This document shows, piece after piece, positions 49,837 to 58,203 of a stretch of DNA of 64,000 nt. The notes beneath the pieces were generated by a model that saw only the letters and a program-made list of their open reading frames with translations, had not been told where the DNA came from and did not search any database. Positions within the stretch are counted from its first letter, which is position 1. Every line of letters begins with the position of its first letter. Made by a program: the position numbers and the translations under genes. Source of the DNA: Sphingomonadales bacterium (GTDB lineage: Bacteria; Pseudomonadota; Alphaproteobacteria; Sphingomonadales; Sphingomonadaceae); the NCBI GenBank assembly GCA_027491235.1, contig JAIXWO010000011.1:1-64000 (forward strand), in the 5' to 3' direction.

Positions 49837-51465
49837 TCAGCCTTCCATCAACGCATAAAGCGCAACCGGTGCGTTGCCCCGCATGGGCAGATGTTCGCCT
49901 GCGAATTCCGTGCGATATCCTGATGTGACACGCCCGAATAAGGCGGTCGCAAAATCACCCGACACGAAGATACCGCCCGGCTGGGTGATGGGATCAATCC
50001 ATTCAGGCAGCGCGCTGGCTGTGCCATACAGGCCTGCAGCGCTTTGCAGCACGATGCCGTAATGCCCGCTGATCCGCAGGCTGACAGGGGCGGCATTCCT
50101 GTCCGCATCGCGCAGGCGGAGTGCGGCAAAAGCGGCATCCTCCGGCGTGTCGAAGGCCAGCGCAAAGCCAGCACTTTGGCGGCTGATGTGGAAGGGCGGG
50201 TGCGGCAGGCAAGATAGTGCCGCCTCAATCGGTGCGATGGTACCTTCGACAAACTGGCCGGTGTCTGCATCGCCGACCTGTTCAATCCCCGCAAAGCCCA
50301 CGAACAACAGCGCGGCCACGCGGCGCCCCGGTTCTTCGGGCCCACCCACCCCTGCAGGTGGCGTGGCGATCTGGCGGGGCCAGCGCAGGACGTGCTGGGC
50401 ACGCCCCGCCGCGCGCCAGGTTTCTCCATCGCGCGCGGTTTCCTTGCCCGCACCAAATGGCTCTTTTGCCTCATCCGAGATCAGCAACTGGACCGCGACG
50501 CTCTCCAGCAGTCCCGCGTTGAGCACGGCAGCACCCATAGAGAGTTCGCTTGCCAGCGTGTTGGCGACCGAATCATAGCGTCCGGAGACGTCGCTGGCCT
50601 CCCGCACACTCACCGCGGCATCAAGACAGGCCTCAAAGCGTTCCGCCCAATTCTCCGCCCAAGGCTCAACCGAAGCTGCGCGAAAGGCGCCGCGTGACAT
50701 GGGCAGCATCACATGCAGCTCGGCGCCGCGCGCGATGAGGCGTTCGGCAATCAGAATGTCCGATCCTGCGGCCAATGCGCCAAAGCCAAAGCCGACATTA
50801 TGCGCAGAAAGAACCTCATCAATCTGGGTTGTGAGCGTCGCATGGGCTGCATCATCTGCGGCGACACCAAGGTGCCCGGCAAAATGGAGGCTGGCAGGCG
50901 GGCGGAATTCATCGAGCCAGCCACAGGGTAGGTCGCTCGCCTCACAGATGAGGTTCAACTGGCGCAGCGTGACGGCATGGTCTTGCCAGCTGGAGCCCAG
51001 CGTGATGGCATGGCGCAGAACGGTGGTCGCGGTCTCAATCTGCCGTTGCAAGAGTAGCGCTTCCGCGCGCGTGGCCTCAATGAAATAGGGCGTGTCGGCA
51101 ATCTCACCGCCGATGTCGATCCGGTCGACGACTTGGCCCGCAAGCGCGGCTGCCTCCCTCTGGTCTCCTGCGAGGAAGCGCATCGTGGCGACATTGATCA
51201 GATGATAGGGCGCTGCCGCCAGCGCGTCCGCGCGCGCATAGGCGCGGGCAGCCTCCGCAAAGAGGTGTTTCCGGTCCGGGGCAACCGATGCACGCAGCGC
51301 GCGATCCTTCAGCAGCCGACCCCGCAAGGTGTGAACGGCAGGATCGGGATCATCTTCCCCGAAACCCGCCGCTTCAAATTGCCGCCAGGCATGGTCCAGC
51401 GCGCCCGATCTTGCCGAAGCAAGGATGGCCGTAAGATTTCTGGACGGTGCCTGGCGGGGTGTCAT
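49837..51465 (-). CDS. TPR (DUF4071-like)-SLOG-like protein with degenerate cyclase domain
   Basis: 542 residues, three parts. Residues ~1-185: TPR-like helices with YHLINVATMRFLAGDQ and EAEALLLQ-type repeats, resembling the TRAFs-binding DUF4071 domain. Residues ~192-295: a Rossmann-type segment (SLHFAGHLG, FGFGALAAGSDILIAERLI, GAELHVMLPMS) resembling SLOG nucleotide-sensing domains. Residues ~380-540: cyclase-homology domain (VAALLFVGFAGIEQ, SAGFALAFDTPEDAAFAALR, GGIFVSGDFATALF). The two metal-binding aspartates expected in LFAD and GDG are Gly390 and Ala432, so it is probably a catalytically dead sensor or regulator. Third gene of the TIR operon, 17 bases after the small protein. Confidence 0.85.
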   Translation of the reverse strand: MTPRQAPSRNLTAILASARSGALDHAWRQFEAAGFGEDDPDPAVHTLRGRLLKDRALRASVAPDRKHLFAEAARAYARADALAAAPYHLINVATMRFLAGDQREAAALAGQVVDRIDIGGEIADTPYFIEATRAEALLLQRQIETATTVLRHAITLGSSWQDHAVTLRQLNLICEASDLPCGWLDEFRPPASLHFAGHLGVAADDAAHATLTTQIDEVLSAHNVGFGFGALAAGSDILIAERLIARGAELHVMLPMSRGAFRAASVEPWAENWAERFEACLDAAVSVREASDVSGRYDSVANTLASELSMGAAVLNAGLLESVAVQLLISDEAKEPFGAGKETARDGETWRAAGRAQHVLRWPRQIATPPAGVGGPEEPGRRVAALLFVGFAGIEQVGDADTGQFVEGTIAPIEAALSCLPHPPFHISRQSAGFALAFDTPEDAAFAALRLRDADRNAAPVSLRISGHYGIVLQSAAGLYGTASALPEWIDPITQPGGIFVSGDFATALFGRVTSGYRTEFAGEHLPMRGNAPVALYALMEG

Positions 51466-51482
51466 TCCGTGTGTGTTACCGA

Positions 51483-52025
51483 TCAGCCGCCGCTGCCGCC
51501 GGGATTGCGGATGTCGGGATCGATCAGAAGGCGCAGTGGCGACTTCTTGCCCGGCTTGTTTTCATGGATGACGTCCACGACGAAGTTGAACCGGTCAACA
51601 TAGTTGGCGGTTGGCGCGATGGCTTCAAACGTCACCATCTTGCAAGGCGCGCTGCTGCCATAAGGCTTGCCGAACGGGTAGCTCGTGCCATCGGGCGCGA
51701 CCCTGCAGAAATTGGCATAGCGGTCCTTGTTCGCACCTTCCTTGAACTGGATCGGGTCTGCGTCTGTCGCGAACTGGAAGTTGTCCTTGTCCGACAAGGT
51801 GAAGACGATGTTGGATGGGACCGCACAGTTCAAGCTAAGCGGCTCGACTTCGACATCGCACTGCGCTTCGGTCGGGGCATATTTGCCGCTAACCACCTGG
51901 CTAACAGCCTCGTCTAACGAGATGTCGATTGGTTTCTGCGGATTCTTATATCCCAGCCGGAACTTATTGCCGGTAATGCTGGCTTCTATTTCACGGATGA
52001 TTGTTTTTCCTATCGCACTTGCCAT
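51483..52025 (-). CDS. Small unknown protein of the TIR operon, C-terminal GG
   Basis: 180 residues, no recognised family. The N-terminus is a short helix (SAIGKTIIREIEASI); the rest appears beta-rich with Cys residues at ~60, 70, 119 and 133 and blocks such as NCAVPSNIVFTLSDKDNFQF, CKMVTFEAIAPTANYVDRF and NFVVDVIHENKPGKKS. No signal peptide or membrane helix. The C-terminus is NPGGSGG, ending Gly-Gly. Starts one base inside the TIR gene stop (TAATG), so it is translated with it. May be an adaptor, substrate or conjugatable partner; not established. Confidence 0.78.
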   Translation of the reverse strand: MASAIGKTIIREIEASITGNKFRLGYKNPQKPIDISLDEAVSQVVSGKYAPTEAQCDVEVEPLSLNCAVPSNIVFTLSDKDNFQFATDADPIQFKEGANKDRYANFCRVAPDGTSYPFGKPYGSSAPCKMVTFEAIAPTANYVDRFNFVVDVIHENKPGKKSPLRLLIDPDIRNPGGSGG

Positions 52026-53623
52026 TACGCCTTCTCCTTCTGCACTTTACTAAGCGACGCGAGTTTGCGTTCGATCTGCGCGAGTCTTTCCCGCCACAGC
52101 TGGTTTGCGGGGTCACGACCGATCATGTCGGACACTTTTGCGCGCGCGTCCTGCAGTCGCTGCACCGCCGCTTCGTGCCGCCCATCTTCCCGCTCCATTT
52201 CCGCAAGCGAAAATTGGCGCGTGACCCAGACGTCACGATAATCGAGATTTTGCGGATCGAGCTCGACAGCACTGTTCACGGCATTTGCCGCCGCCAGATA
52301 AGCACGCCGCGCTTTTAATCGGGCACCTGCCGCCACATGCGCATCACCGAGCCACCCATAGCTGTTGGCAAGGTCGGCAAATGCCGACCCGTCCTTGGGC
52401 GAGCGTTTGACAACCGCGGCCTTGGCCGCAACCGCCGCGGCACAAGCGGTGTCCGCCAGCTTCAAGTCCTTGGCATCTGGTGTCAGGGAGAGTGCACACA
52501 GATTCCCCTGCGCATAGCCCTGTTCGCGAATGTACCGCACGGTATCGGGGCGGAGCGCCGTCATCCGGTCGGCCAGCTTCACATAGCCTTGAAAATGTGT
52601 CCGCGCACTGCGGAAATCCTTTTTCCGATACGCCATATAGCCCAGCCAATATTCGCTCTGCGCATGGGCGAAGAGGCTTTCAGCGTCGCCCGGGCGTCGC
52701 GCGGCAATGGCAGATGTGGTCCGATGGGCTTCGGAGAATTTGACGAGGGCCGCAGCCTTCTCGCCGCGCGCCTCATCATCTTCGCCCATGGCATGAAGGA
52801 TACGGGCCCGCCTCTCTAGGCTCTGGTCGGGCAGGGCCGCCAAAGACTGGTCGCTATAATAATCCATTGCGCGTGCGTTGACCGCGTTCATGACATCTAG
52901 CCGTCCAACCCCCTTAAGGCGCCCTCGTAAGTCGGTCAGCATGAACTCGATCAGACCTTCCGCCTCAGCCTGTTGTCGTTCCGCCTCCGCACGTGCGCGG
53001 ACCGCAGCCACCAGCAGGCCAGACAGCACTATAATAGCTATGACGGCGGAGGCTGTGACGGCCATCACGCGGCGCAGTCGGCGCTGTGCATCCCGCTGCA
53101 CCAGATCGTCCACACCAATGCCGGTTAACCCGGCGATCAGCTTGATCCGGCCCAAACGTTCCTGTTCACCGCGCAAGTCACTGGCAATGGGCTCTCGCGC
53201 GTTGCCATCAGGGCCGGGTGCAAAAAGTGCGGGCGGGCAGGCGGTGTTGAGATCCCCGCGCACCAAAGCGGGCAGAATCGGCCGGTCCGGATGCATTTCC
53301 CGGAACAATTCAATCTCGCGATTGACCCAGCGGGAGGCTTTCGCGTCAGGGGAGCACAATACAATGAGCGCGGCGGAATCGGCCAGTGCCGCCTTGATTT
53401 CGGTGCTCAGGTCATCTGCGGCCGGAAGCTCATCAATATCCCGGAAAATTGGCGTTAATCGCGCGGGGACGGGGCCGCGTGATGTGGGCGTTCCGACGAG
53501 CCTAGGGGGCAGGCGATAGCTTTCCAGCCGCCGGTGCAGACGGACGGCAACGGTCGTGTCGCAATGGCTGTAGCTGATGAACGCCTTATACCGTCCGGTC
53601 GTTCCGGCGTCTTCCACCGTCAT
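52025..53623 (-). CDS. Membrane-anchored TIR-TPR protein
   Basis: 532 residues. TIR domain ~11-140: YKAFISYSHCD (box 1), IFRDIDELPA, ALIVLCSPDA and WVNREIELF, with Glu103 at the position of the NAD-cleaving Glu of active TIR enzymes. One transmembrane helix at ~187-208 (VMAVTASAVIAIIVLSGLLV) preceded by arginines, placing the TIR in the cytoplasm. The following ~300 residues are TPR-like (ILHAMGEDDEARGEKAAALV, ANSYGWLGDAHVAAGARLKA), and topology would put them in the periplasm. First gene of the three-gene operon. Whether it hydrolyses NAD is inference from the retained Glu. Confidence 0.9.
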   Translation of the reverse strand: MTVEDAGTTGRYKAFISYSHCDTTVAVRLHRRLESYRLPPRLVGTPTSRGPVPARLTPIFRDIDELPAADDLSTEIKAALADSAALIVLCSPDAKASRWVNREIELFREMHPDRPILPALVRGDLNTACPPALFAPGPDGNAREPIASDLRGEQERLGRIKLIAGLTGIGVDDLVQRDAQRRLRRVMAVTASAVIAIIVLSGLLVAAVRARAEAERQQAEAEGLIEFMLTDLRGRLKGVGRLDVMNAVNARAMDYYSDQSLAALPDQSLERRARILHAMGEDDEARGEKAAALVKFSEAHRTTSAIAARRPGDAESLFAHAQSEYWLGYMAYRKKDFRSARTHFQGYVKLADRMTALRPDTVRYIREQGYAQGNLCALSLTPDAKDLKLADTACAAAVAAKAAVVKRSPKDGSAFADLANSYGWLGDAHVAAGARLKARRAYLAAANAVNSAVELDPQNLDYRDVWVTRQFSLAEMEREDGRHEAAVQRLQDARAKVSDMIGRDPANQLWRERLAQIERKLASLSKVQKEKA

Positions 53624-53698
53624 TGGCTTCCCCGTGTCGCACCAATATGGATATATTGATCCTTCGCACGAAGCCCGGGTATCGCCAAGGGGGGATGG

Positions 53699-54889
53699 TC
53701 AGCGGTAGCGTAAGTTTTCCCGTCCCAGATCGGCCACGGAGCGCGCGCCCATCAAGCGCATCCCCCGTTCAATCTCCGCATGAAGCTTGCCAATTGCCCG
53801 CTCCACCCCGGGCTGTCCGGCAGCCGCAAGGGCATAGAGATAGAGCCGCCCGCCCGAGCAGGCTTTGGCGCCCACAGATAGCGCCTTCAGCACATGGCTG
53901 CCCCGCGTGATGCCGCCATCGCAGATGACGTCAAGCTTGTCGCCCACGGCATCCACGATTTCGGCCAGCTGATCGAACGGCGCACGGCCCCCGTCCAGCT
54001 GGCGGCCGCCGTGATTGGACACCATGATCGCCGTCGCGCCGATATCAACCGCACGCTTGGCATCGTCGACCGACATGATGCCCTTCAGGCAGAATTCTCC
54101 ACCCCAATCGGCGCGGACCTTTTCAGCCGTCTTCCAGTCCATCGACGTGTCGAGCATCGTGTTGAAATAGTCTTGGATCGAAATCGCCTGCTGTGATCCT
54201 TCGCGGACATGGTCCTTCAGGTTTGAGAGTTCGAACTTTTCGCGCAGCAGGTAATTGAGGGTCCAGCGCGGGTGCATGGCAAAGTCGAAGGCTGAGGATA
54301 CCGTCAGCTTGGGTGGCGAGGTAAAGCCTGTCTGCATGCACCGTTCCCGGTTGCCGCTGACGATGGTGTCGACGGTGAGCGCAATGGCATCAAACTTCGC
54401 CGCCTTGCACGCCTCCACCATCGCGGTGTTCAGCCCTTTGTCCTTATGGATATAGAGTTGGAACAGCTTGGGGGTGGAAATGGTCTCGCCGATCTCTTCG
54501 ATGCTGACAGTTGCAAGGCTCGAGATGCCGAAATAGGTCCCGAACTTTTCGGCGGCGCGCGCCACAGCCCGTTCCCCCTGCCAGTGGAACACGCGCTGAA
54601 GGGCGGTGGGGGAGAGGAACAGCGGCATCGCAATCTTGCGACCCATGACGGTGGTCGACATGTCGATGTCCGCCACGCCGGCCAGCACATTGGGCACAAG
54701 GTCGCACGCTTCATAGCTTTCGGTGTTGCGCCTGCGCGTCACCTCATCATCGGCGGCACCATCGATATAGTGAAAGACCGGTCCCGGCAGGCGCCTGCGC
54801 GCAAGCTCCCGGAAATCGCTGGTGTTGTTGCAGTCTTCAAGCTTCAACCGCCACTTTGCGGCTGCCAGCCGCGACGCTTCATTCGTCAT
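53699..54889 (-). CDS. FMN-dependent alpha-hydroxy-acid oxidase/dehydrogenase
   Basis: 396 residues from ATG 54889. LldD/glycolate-oxidase family: GPVFHYIDGAADDE, LSPTALQRVFHWQGE, SLATVSIEEI, FQLYIHKDKG, LTVDTIVSGNRERC, FCLKGIMSVDDAKRA (catalytic Lys), VSNHGGRQLDGG (catalytic His and Arg), and VICDGGITRGSHVLKAL. Oxidises L-lactate or a related 2-hydroxy acid. Overlaps the next gene upstream by 11 bases. Just upstream of the TIR operon on the same strand (75-base gap), so weak co-transcription cannot be excluded. Confidence 0.95.
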   Translation of the reverse strand: MTNEASRLAAAKWRLKLEDCNNTSDFRELARRRLPGPVFHYIDGAADDEVTRRRNTESYEACDLVPNVLAGVADIDMSTTVMGRKIAMPLFLSPTALQRVFHWQGERAVARAAEKFGTYFGISSLATVSIEEIGETISTPKLFQLYIHKDKGLNTAMVEACKAAKFDAIALTVDTIVSGNRERCMQTGFTSPPKLTVSSAFDFAMHPRWTLNYLLREKFELSNLKDHVREGSQQAISIQDYFNTMLDTSMDWKTAEKVRADWGGEFCLKGIMSVDDAKRAVDIGATAIMVSNHGGRQLDGGRAPFDQLAEIVDAVGDKLDVICDGGITRGSHVLKALSVGAKACSGGRLYLYALAAAGQPGVERAIGKLHAEIERGMRLMGARSVADLGRENLRYR

Positions 54890-55451
54890 CCTTGCCCCTG
54901 ATTGCCTGCCCTGCTGCCTGTGCCGCGCCCTCCAGAGGGTGGAGCGGGCGGGCAGGGGCCGGACAGTTTCGTGCCTCACCCAATCCCTTCAGATAGCCGC
55001 GCCGCACGACGCCTGCATAGAGGGCTTCGCGATAATCCCGGTCGGCGCGCCCCGCGCCCGAAATTTCGCGGACGAGTGAGCGGAAGGGAATGAGGCTGGA
55101 GACAAGGCCGCCGGCCGCATTGGCGACGCCTTCCTTGCGCTTGCGCGCACCTTCATCGACTTCCACCTCATCAAAGTCTGGCCCCAGCACGGCATTTAGT
55201 TTTTCGATTTCGGAGATGAGGCCTGCGCAAGTTCTGACTGTGGTCGAGGCGTAAGGGTTGTCCTGAATGGCCAGAAGCTCGGCCGGCACATCTTTGCGTT
55301 TCAAATTCACATCCGCCAGCGGCCGAGTGACGACATCCTCAACCGTTGGAGCGGGTTGCGGGTTGCCTTGTGCGACGACGGCAGTGGGGAGAGCGATGGA
55401 CCACAGGATAGCATAGCCCAGTGACATTGAACGCAAGATAAGACGCGGCAT
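54879..55451 (-). CDS. Exported protein of unknown function
   Basis: 190 residues; GGGAGG lies 7 bases before this ATG. Signal peptide (SLGYAILWSIALPTAVVAQ). The mature part has DVVTRPLADVNLKRKDVP, IEKLNAVLGPDFDEVEVDE and SLIPFRSLVREISGA, a pattern I recall only from sphingomonad hypothetical proteins. It is rich in charged residues, with a possible amphipathic helix at ~115-135. Overlaps the hydroxy-acid oxidase gene by 11 bases, suggesting translational coupling, though no functional link is obvious. Confidence 0.82.
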   Translation of the reverse strand: MPRLILRSMSLGYAILWSIALPTAVVAQGNPQPAPTVEDVVTRPLADVNLKRKDVPAELLAIQDNPYASTTVRTCAGLISEIEKLNAVLGPDFDEVEVDEGARKRKEGVANAAGGLVSSLIPFRSLVREISGAGRADRDYREALYAGVVRRGYLKGLGEARNCPAPARPLHPLEGAAQAAGQAIRGKDDE

Positions 55452-55537
55452 GGCGGGCCTCCCAAAAAAGGGGGATTATTCCCGCAATTGCAAGACGCGC
55501 CAACCTGCTTCTCGATAACTCTGGTTTTAAAGACCGG

Positions 55538-56695
55538 CTATTTGAGCAGCGCCCTAATTTCTTCGGCGCACCGCCGCGATGCGGACATTTCGGCAAAGGA
55601 AAATGTCTGGGAACAGGCCAGCTTTTGACGGTCAAGCATAGGAGCGACCTCGCCTTCATCGAGGCTGAGTGCAGCCTCCAGCTGCTTTGGATCGTCAATG
55701 ACCCGCCCCAAATGCCAATGCGCGTAATTCGGATCGTCCTGCCACTTTGCTTCATGCGCATTCAGGAAAATGGCCGGGCGCGGCCGGATGATCCATTCGT
55801 AAATCTGGCTGCTGGCGTCGCCAAGGTAGATGTCACCGGCCAAAGTGTACGTCATGTCAACCGACCGCGCGCTGCCTGTGTCGATCAACATGTGTGGCAT
55901 GTTGTAAAAGCGCTGCGGCACTTTCCTCCGAATATGCAGCCGGCGATGCTCCAGCGACCCATGGATCAGCTTTCGAAACAGCATCACATGCGGGGCAAAG
56001 ACGAAGTTATAGCGGCTCTGCCCGGCGAAATAGTCCAGAATCTGAGGCCCAAAACGATACCATGACGACAAGAGCGGATCGAAGTGCGGGTTGTAGACGA
56101 CGACAGGTTTGTCATCTTCAAACAGACGCGGCTTGCGCGTGAGGTCCATCGCATCGAACTTGGGGTAGCCGCAGACCTTGATCTTATCTGCCATCATTGG
56201 GTGGCGTTCCAGCATCCGTCCGCGCGTCTTTTCCCCTGCGACCAGCACCCGATCAAAGAAACGAAGCTCATCGGAAAAGCCAACAGACCTATCGCCGCTG
56301 CCGTGCGGAATGCAGACCAAGAGCGGCCGTGTCAGCTTCCAGTGCGACCGCAGCAGGGTAGTGGTAAACTCTGGGACGACCAGCACGTCGAACGACTGGA
56401 AATAGTCGAGATGGTGGCGCAACATTGCGATCCGGCGGGCCGGGACGATCCGGCTGAGCGCAGACGTCGCCACCTCCATTAAGGGGCTGAGTTTCAAAAG
56501 GCGGACAATAGGTGTGTTGGCGATTGGACGCGCTTGGATAAGGCTTTCGACAGCTGTCGCTTGCTCAACTGTGGAAACGGCAATCTCCACTTCAACATCG
56601 GCGTTCAGGCCGGCAAGTTCCAGCGCCACCGGAAGCGTGTGGGCAACCTGATGCACATCTTCATGATTGAAGAGAAAACAGACACGCTTGGTCAT
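55538..56695 (-). CDS. CDP-glycerol glycerophosphotransferase-like protein
   Basis: 385 residues from ATG 56695, 4-base overlap with the HAD gene upstream. No signal peptide. GT-B-like fold: VCIPHGSGDRSVGFSDELRF, DRVLVAGEKTRGRM, VVVYNPHFDPLLSSW, APHVMLFRKLI, and GDIYLGDASSQIYEWIIRPR, the equivalent of the TDYSS segment of TagF/TagB-type polymerases. Likely transfers a phosphopolyol or sugar phosphate to a lipid-linked acceptor at the inner membrane. Product unknown. Confidence 0.85.
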   Translation of the reverse strand: MTKRVCFLFNHEDVHQVAHTLPVALELAGLNADVEVEIAVSTVEQATAVESLIQARPIANTPIVRLLKLSPLMEVATSALSRIVPARRIAMLRHHLDYFQSFDVLVVPEFTTTLLRSHWKLTRPLLVCIPHGSGDRSVGFSDELRFFDRVLVAGEKTRGRMLERHPMMADKIKVCGYPKFDAMDLTRKPRLFEDDKPVVVYNPHFDPLLSSWYRFGPQILDYFAGQSRYNFVFAPHVMLFRKLIHGSLEHRRLHIRRKVPQRFYNMPHMLIDTGSARSVDMTYTLAGDIYLGDASSQIYEWIIRPRPAIFLNAHEAKWQDDPNYAHWHLGRVIDDPKQLEAALSLDEGEVAPMLDRQKLACSQTFSFAEMSASRRCAEEIRALLK

Positions 56696-57360
56696 GCGAA
56701 AGTGACAACGTCCCATCCATGTTTGGACGCGAGTTTCCGCAGCGCGCTGCCGGGATTGACGGCAATTGCGGCGCTTGCCCAGAAGAGGGTGGGGGCATCC
56801 GATGCGCTGTCGCTATAAAACCGAAAGGCCTTCGCCTGACCGAGGCGATCATCGACCGCGCAGGCCGCTTCAACCATCTCGCGCTTGGCCTCGCCGTAAC
56901 AATTATCGCCATTGATCCGAAAGCTGACGTGACCGTCAGGCAGGTGGGCCTGCTTGGTCGCCACGACACAATCAAAGCCCAGCAGAAGAGCAATTTCGCG
57001 GGCGTAGAAATCGGGCGAGGCCGTGGCCAGCATCAAAAGTGCACCCTTTGATCTTTCTGCCTCCACACGCGCCACAGCATCGGTGAGAAGATTATGGCGG
57101 ACAATGCGTTTGGCAAATTCTGCGGAGATGTGCTGCAACTCCACCGCCTTGATGCGCCGACCGACCATCAGCCGAAAGCCAATTTCTTTCAGATCTTTGC
57201 GCTTGTAGATGCCGAGCACATAGCCCGCCATGGCCAAAATCCAGATTGGAAACAGCATCAAACGCCAAGGCGCGCGATGAAAGGCTGCAAAAAGGAGAAA
57301 TGGCGTGTAGGTCGAAAACCTCGTCACTGTCCGGTCAAGGTCGAAAATCGCAACATCCAT
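56692..57360 (-). CDS. HAD-IB family phosphatase
   Basis: 222 residues. VAIFDLDRTVTRFSTY (nucleophile Asp7, acid Asp9), LMLATASPDFYA (motif II), and FYSDSASDAPTLFWA (motif IV). A hydrophobic stretch at ~30-50 (APWRLMLFPIWILAMAGYVL) is typical of the SerB-like subgroup that acts near the membrane. Removes phosphate from a small molecule such as a polyol phosphate. Coupled to the glycerophosphotransferase-like gene; divergent from the nucleotidyltransferase 33 bases away. Confidence 0.92.
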   Translation of the reverse strand: MDVAIFDLDRTVTRFSTYTPFLLFAAFHRAPWRLMLFPIWILAMAGYVLGIYKRKDLKEIGFRLMVGRRIKAVELQHISAEFAKRIVRHNLLTDAVARVEAERSKGALLMLATASPDFYAREIALLLGFDCVVATKQAHLPDGHVSFRINGDNCYGEAKREMVEAACAVDDRLGQAKAFRFYSDSASDAPTLFWASAAIAVNPGSALRKLASKHGWDVVTFA

Positions 57361-57393
57361 GACTATTTGTTACACCTGCTTTGAGGCGAAAAC

Positions 57394-58203
57394 GTGACCT
57401 CGCCCCAGCGTCGATGGACCGCAATCGTTTTGGCAGGGCAGCGCCCCGGCGTCGACCCGTTGGCCGCGCATTTTGGCGTGGCGTGGAAGGCGCTCGTCCC
57501 GGTTGGCGACGAACCGATGGTCACACATGTGGTCCGCACGCTCAGCCAGGTGGCCGAAATAGGCAAGATCGTTGTTCTCTCCCAAGACACAGAGGCGCTT
57601 TCCGCCGCCGTCGCTGTGGGTGGGTCGGCGGACATCGTGGCCAGCAGTGATGGCATTTCGGTGAGCATCCTGCGTCATGCGGGAACGCCCACAGCGCCTT
57701 GGCCAGTGTTGGTGACGACAGCGGACCACCCCCTTCTGACGCCGGATATGGTGCGTCATTTTATCGCGCAGGCCGAAGCCAGCGGCGGTGATGTTGCTGT
57801 GGCAATGGTTGAACGGGCAACGATGCTCACCGCATACCCCGGGAACAAGCGGACCTGGTTGCGCTTTTCCGACGGGGCTTGGTCGGGTGCCAATCTCTTT
57901 GCGCTCCGCAGTGATCGGGCGAAAGGCGCGTTGGAGCTTTGGGCAGAGGCGGAACAGGACCGTAAAAAGGCTTGGAAGCTCTTTTTGCATTTTGGCCCCT
58001 TGCTCGCGCTTCGGGCCATGACGCGGACCATCGGCTTGGCGGCGGCGCTTGGCAAGGCGGGGAAAAGGCTTGGCCTCTCCGCAAATCTCGTGCCCATGCC
58101 GATGGCGGAAGCGGCGATTGATGTCGACAAAGTCAGCGACCATGCGCTCGCTGAACGGATACTTCAGGCGCGGTTAGATCAACCGCATCCGGACGGCCAC
58201 TGA
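57394..58203 (+). CDS. Nucleotidyltransferase (MobA-like NTP transferase)
   Basis: 269 residues from a GTG start with GAGG upstream. GT-A nucleotide site WTAIVLAGQRPGVDPLA, Lys in AWKALVPVGDEPMVTH, metal Asp in VLVTTADHPLLTPD. The long C-terminal helix (KKAWKLFLHFGPLLALRAMT) is more than a plain MobA has. Probably makes an activated (CDP- or GDP-linked) precursor for the neighbouring polymer genes rather than molybdopterin. Its 3' end overlaps the flippase gene by 30 bases, tail to tail. Confidence 0.88.
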   Translation: MTSPQRRWTAIVLAGQRPGVDPLAAHFGVAWKALVPVGDEPMVTHVVRTLSQVAEIGKIVVLSQDTEALSAAVAVGGSADIVASSDGISVSILRHAGTPTAPWPVLVTTADHPLLTPDMVRHFIAQAEASGGDVAVAMVERATMLTAYPGNKRTWLRFSDGAWSGANLFALRSDRAKGALELWAEAEQDRKKAWKLFLHFGPLLALRAMTRTIGLAAALGKAGKRLGLSANLVPMPMAEAAIDVDKVSDHALAERILQARLDQPHPDGH

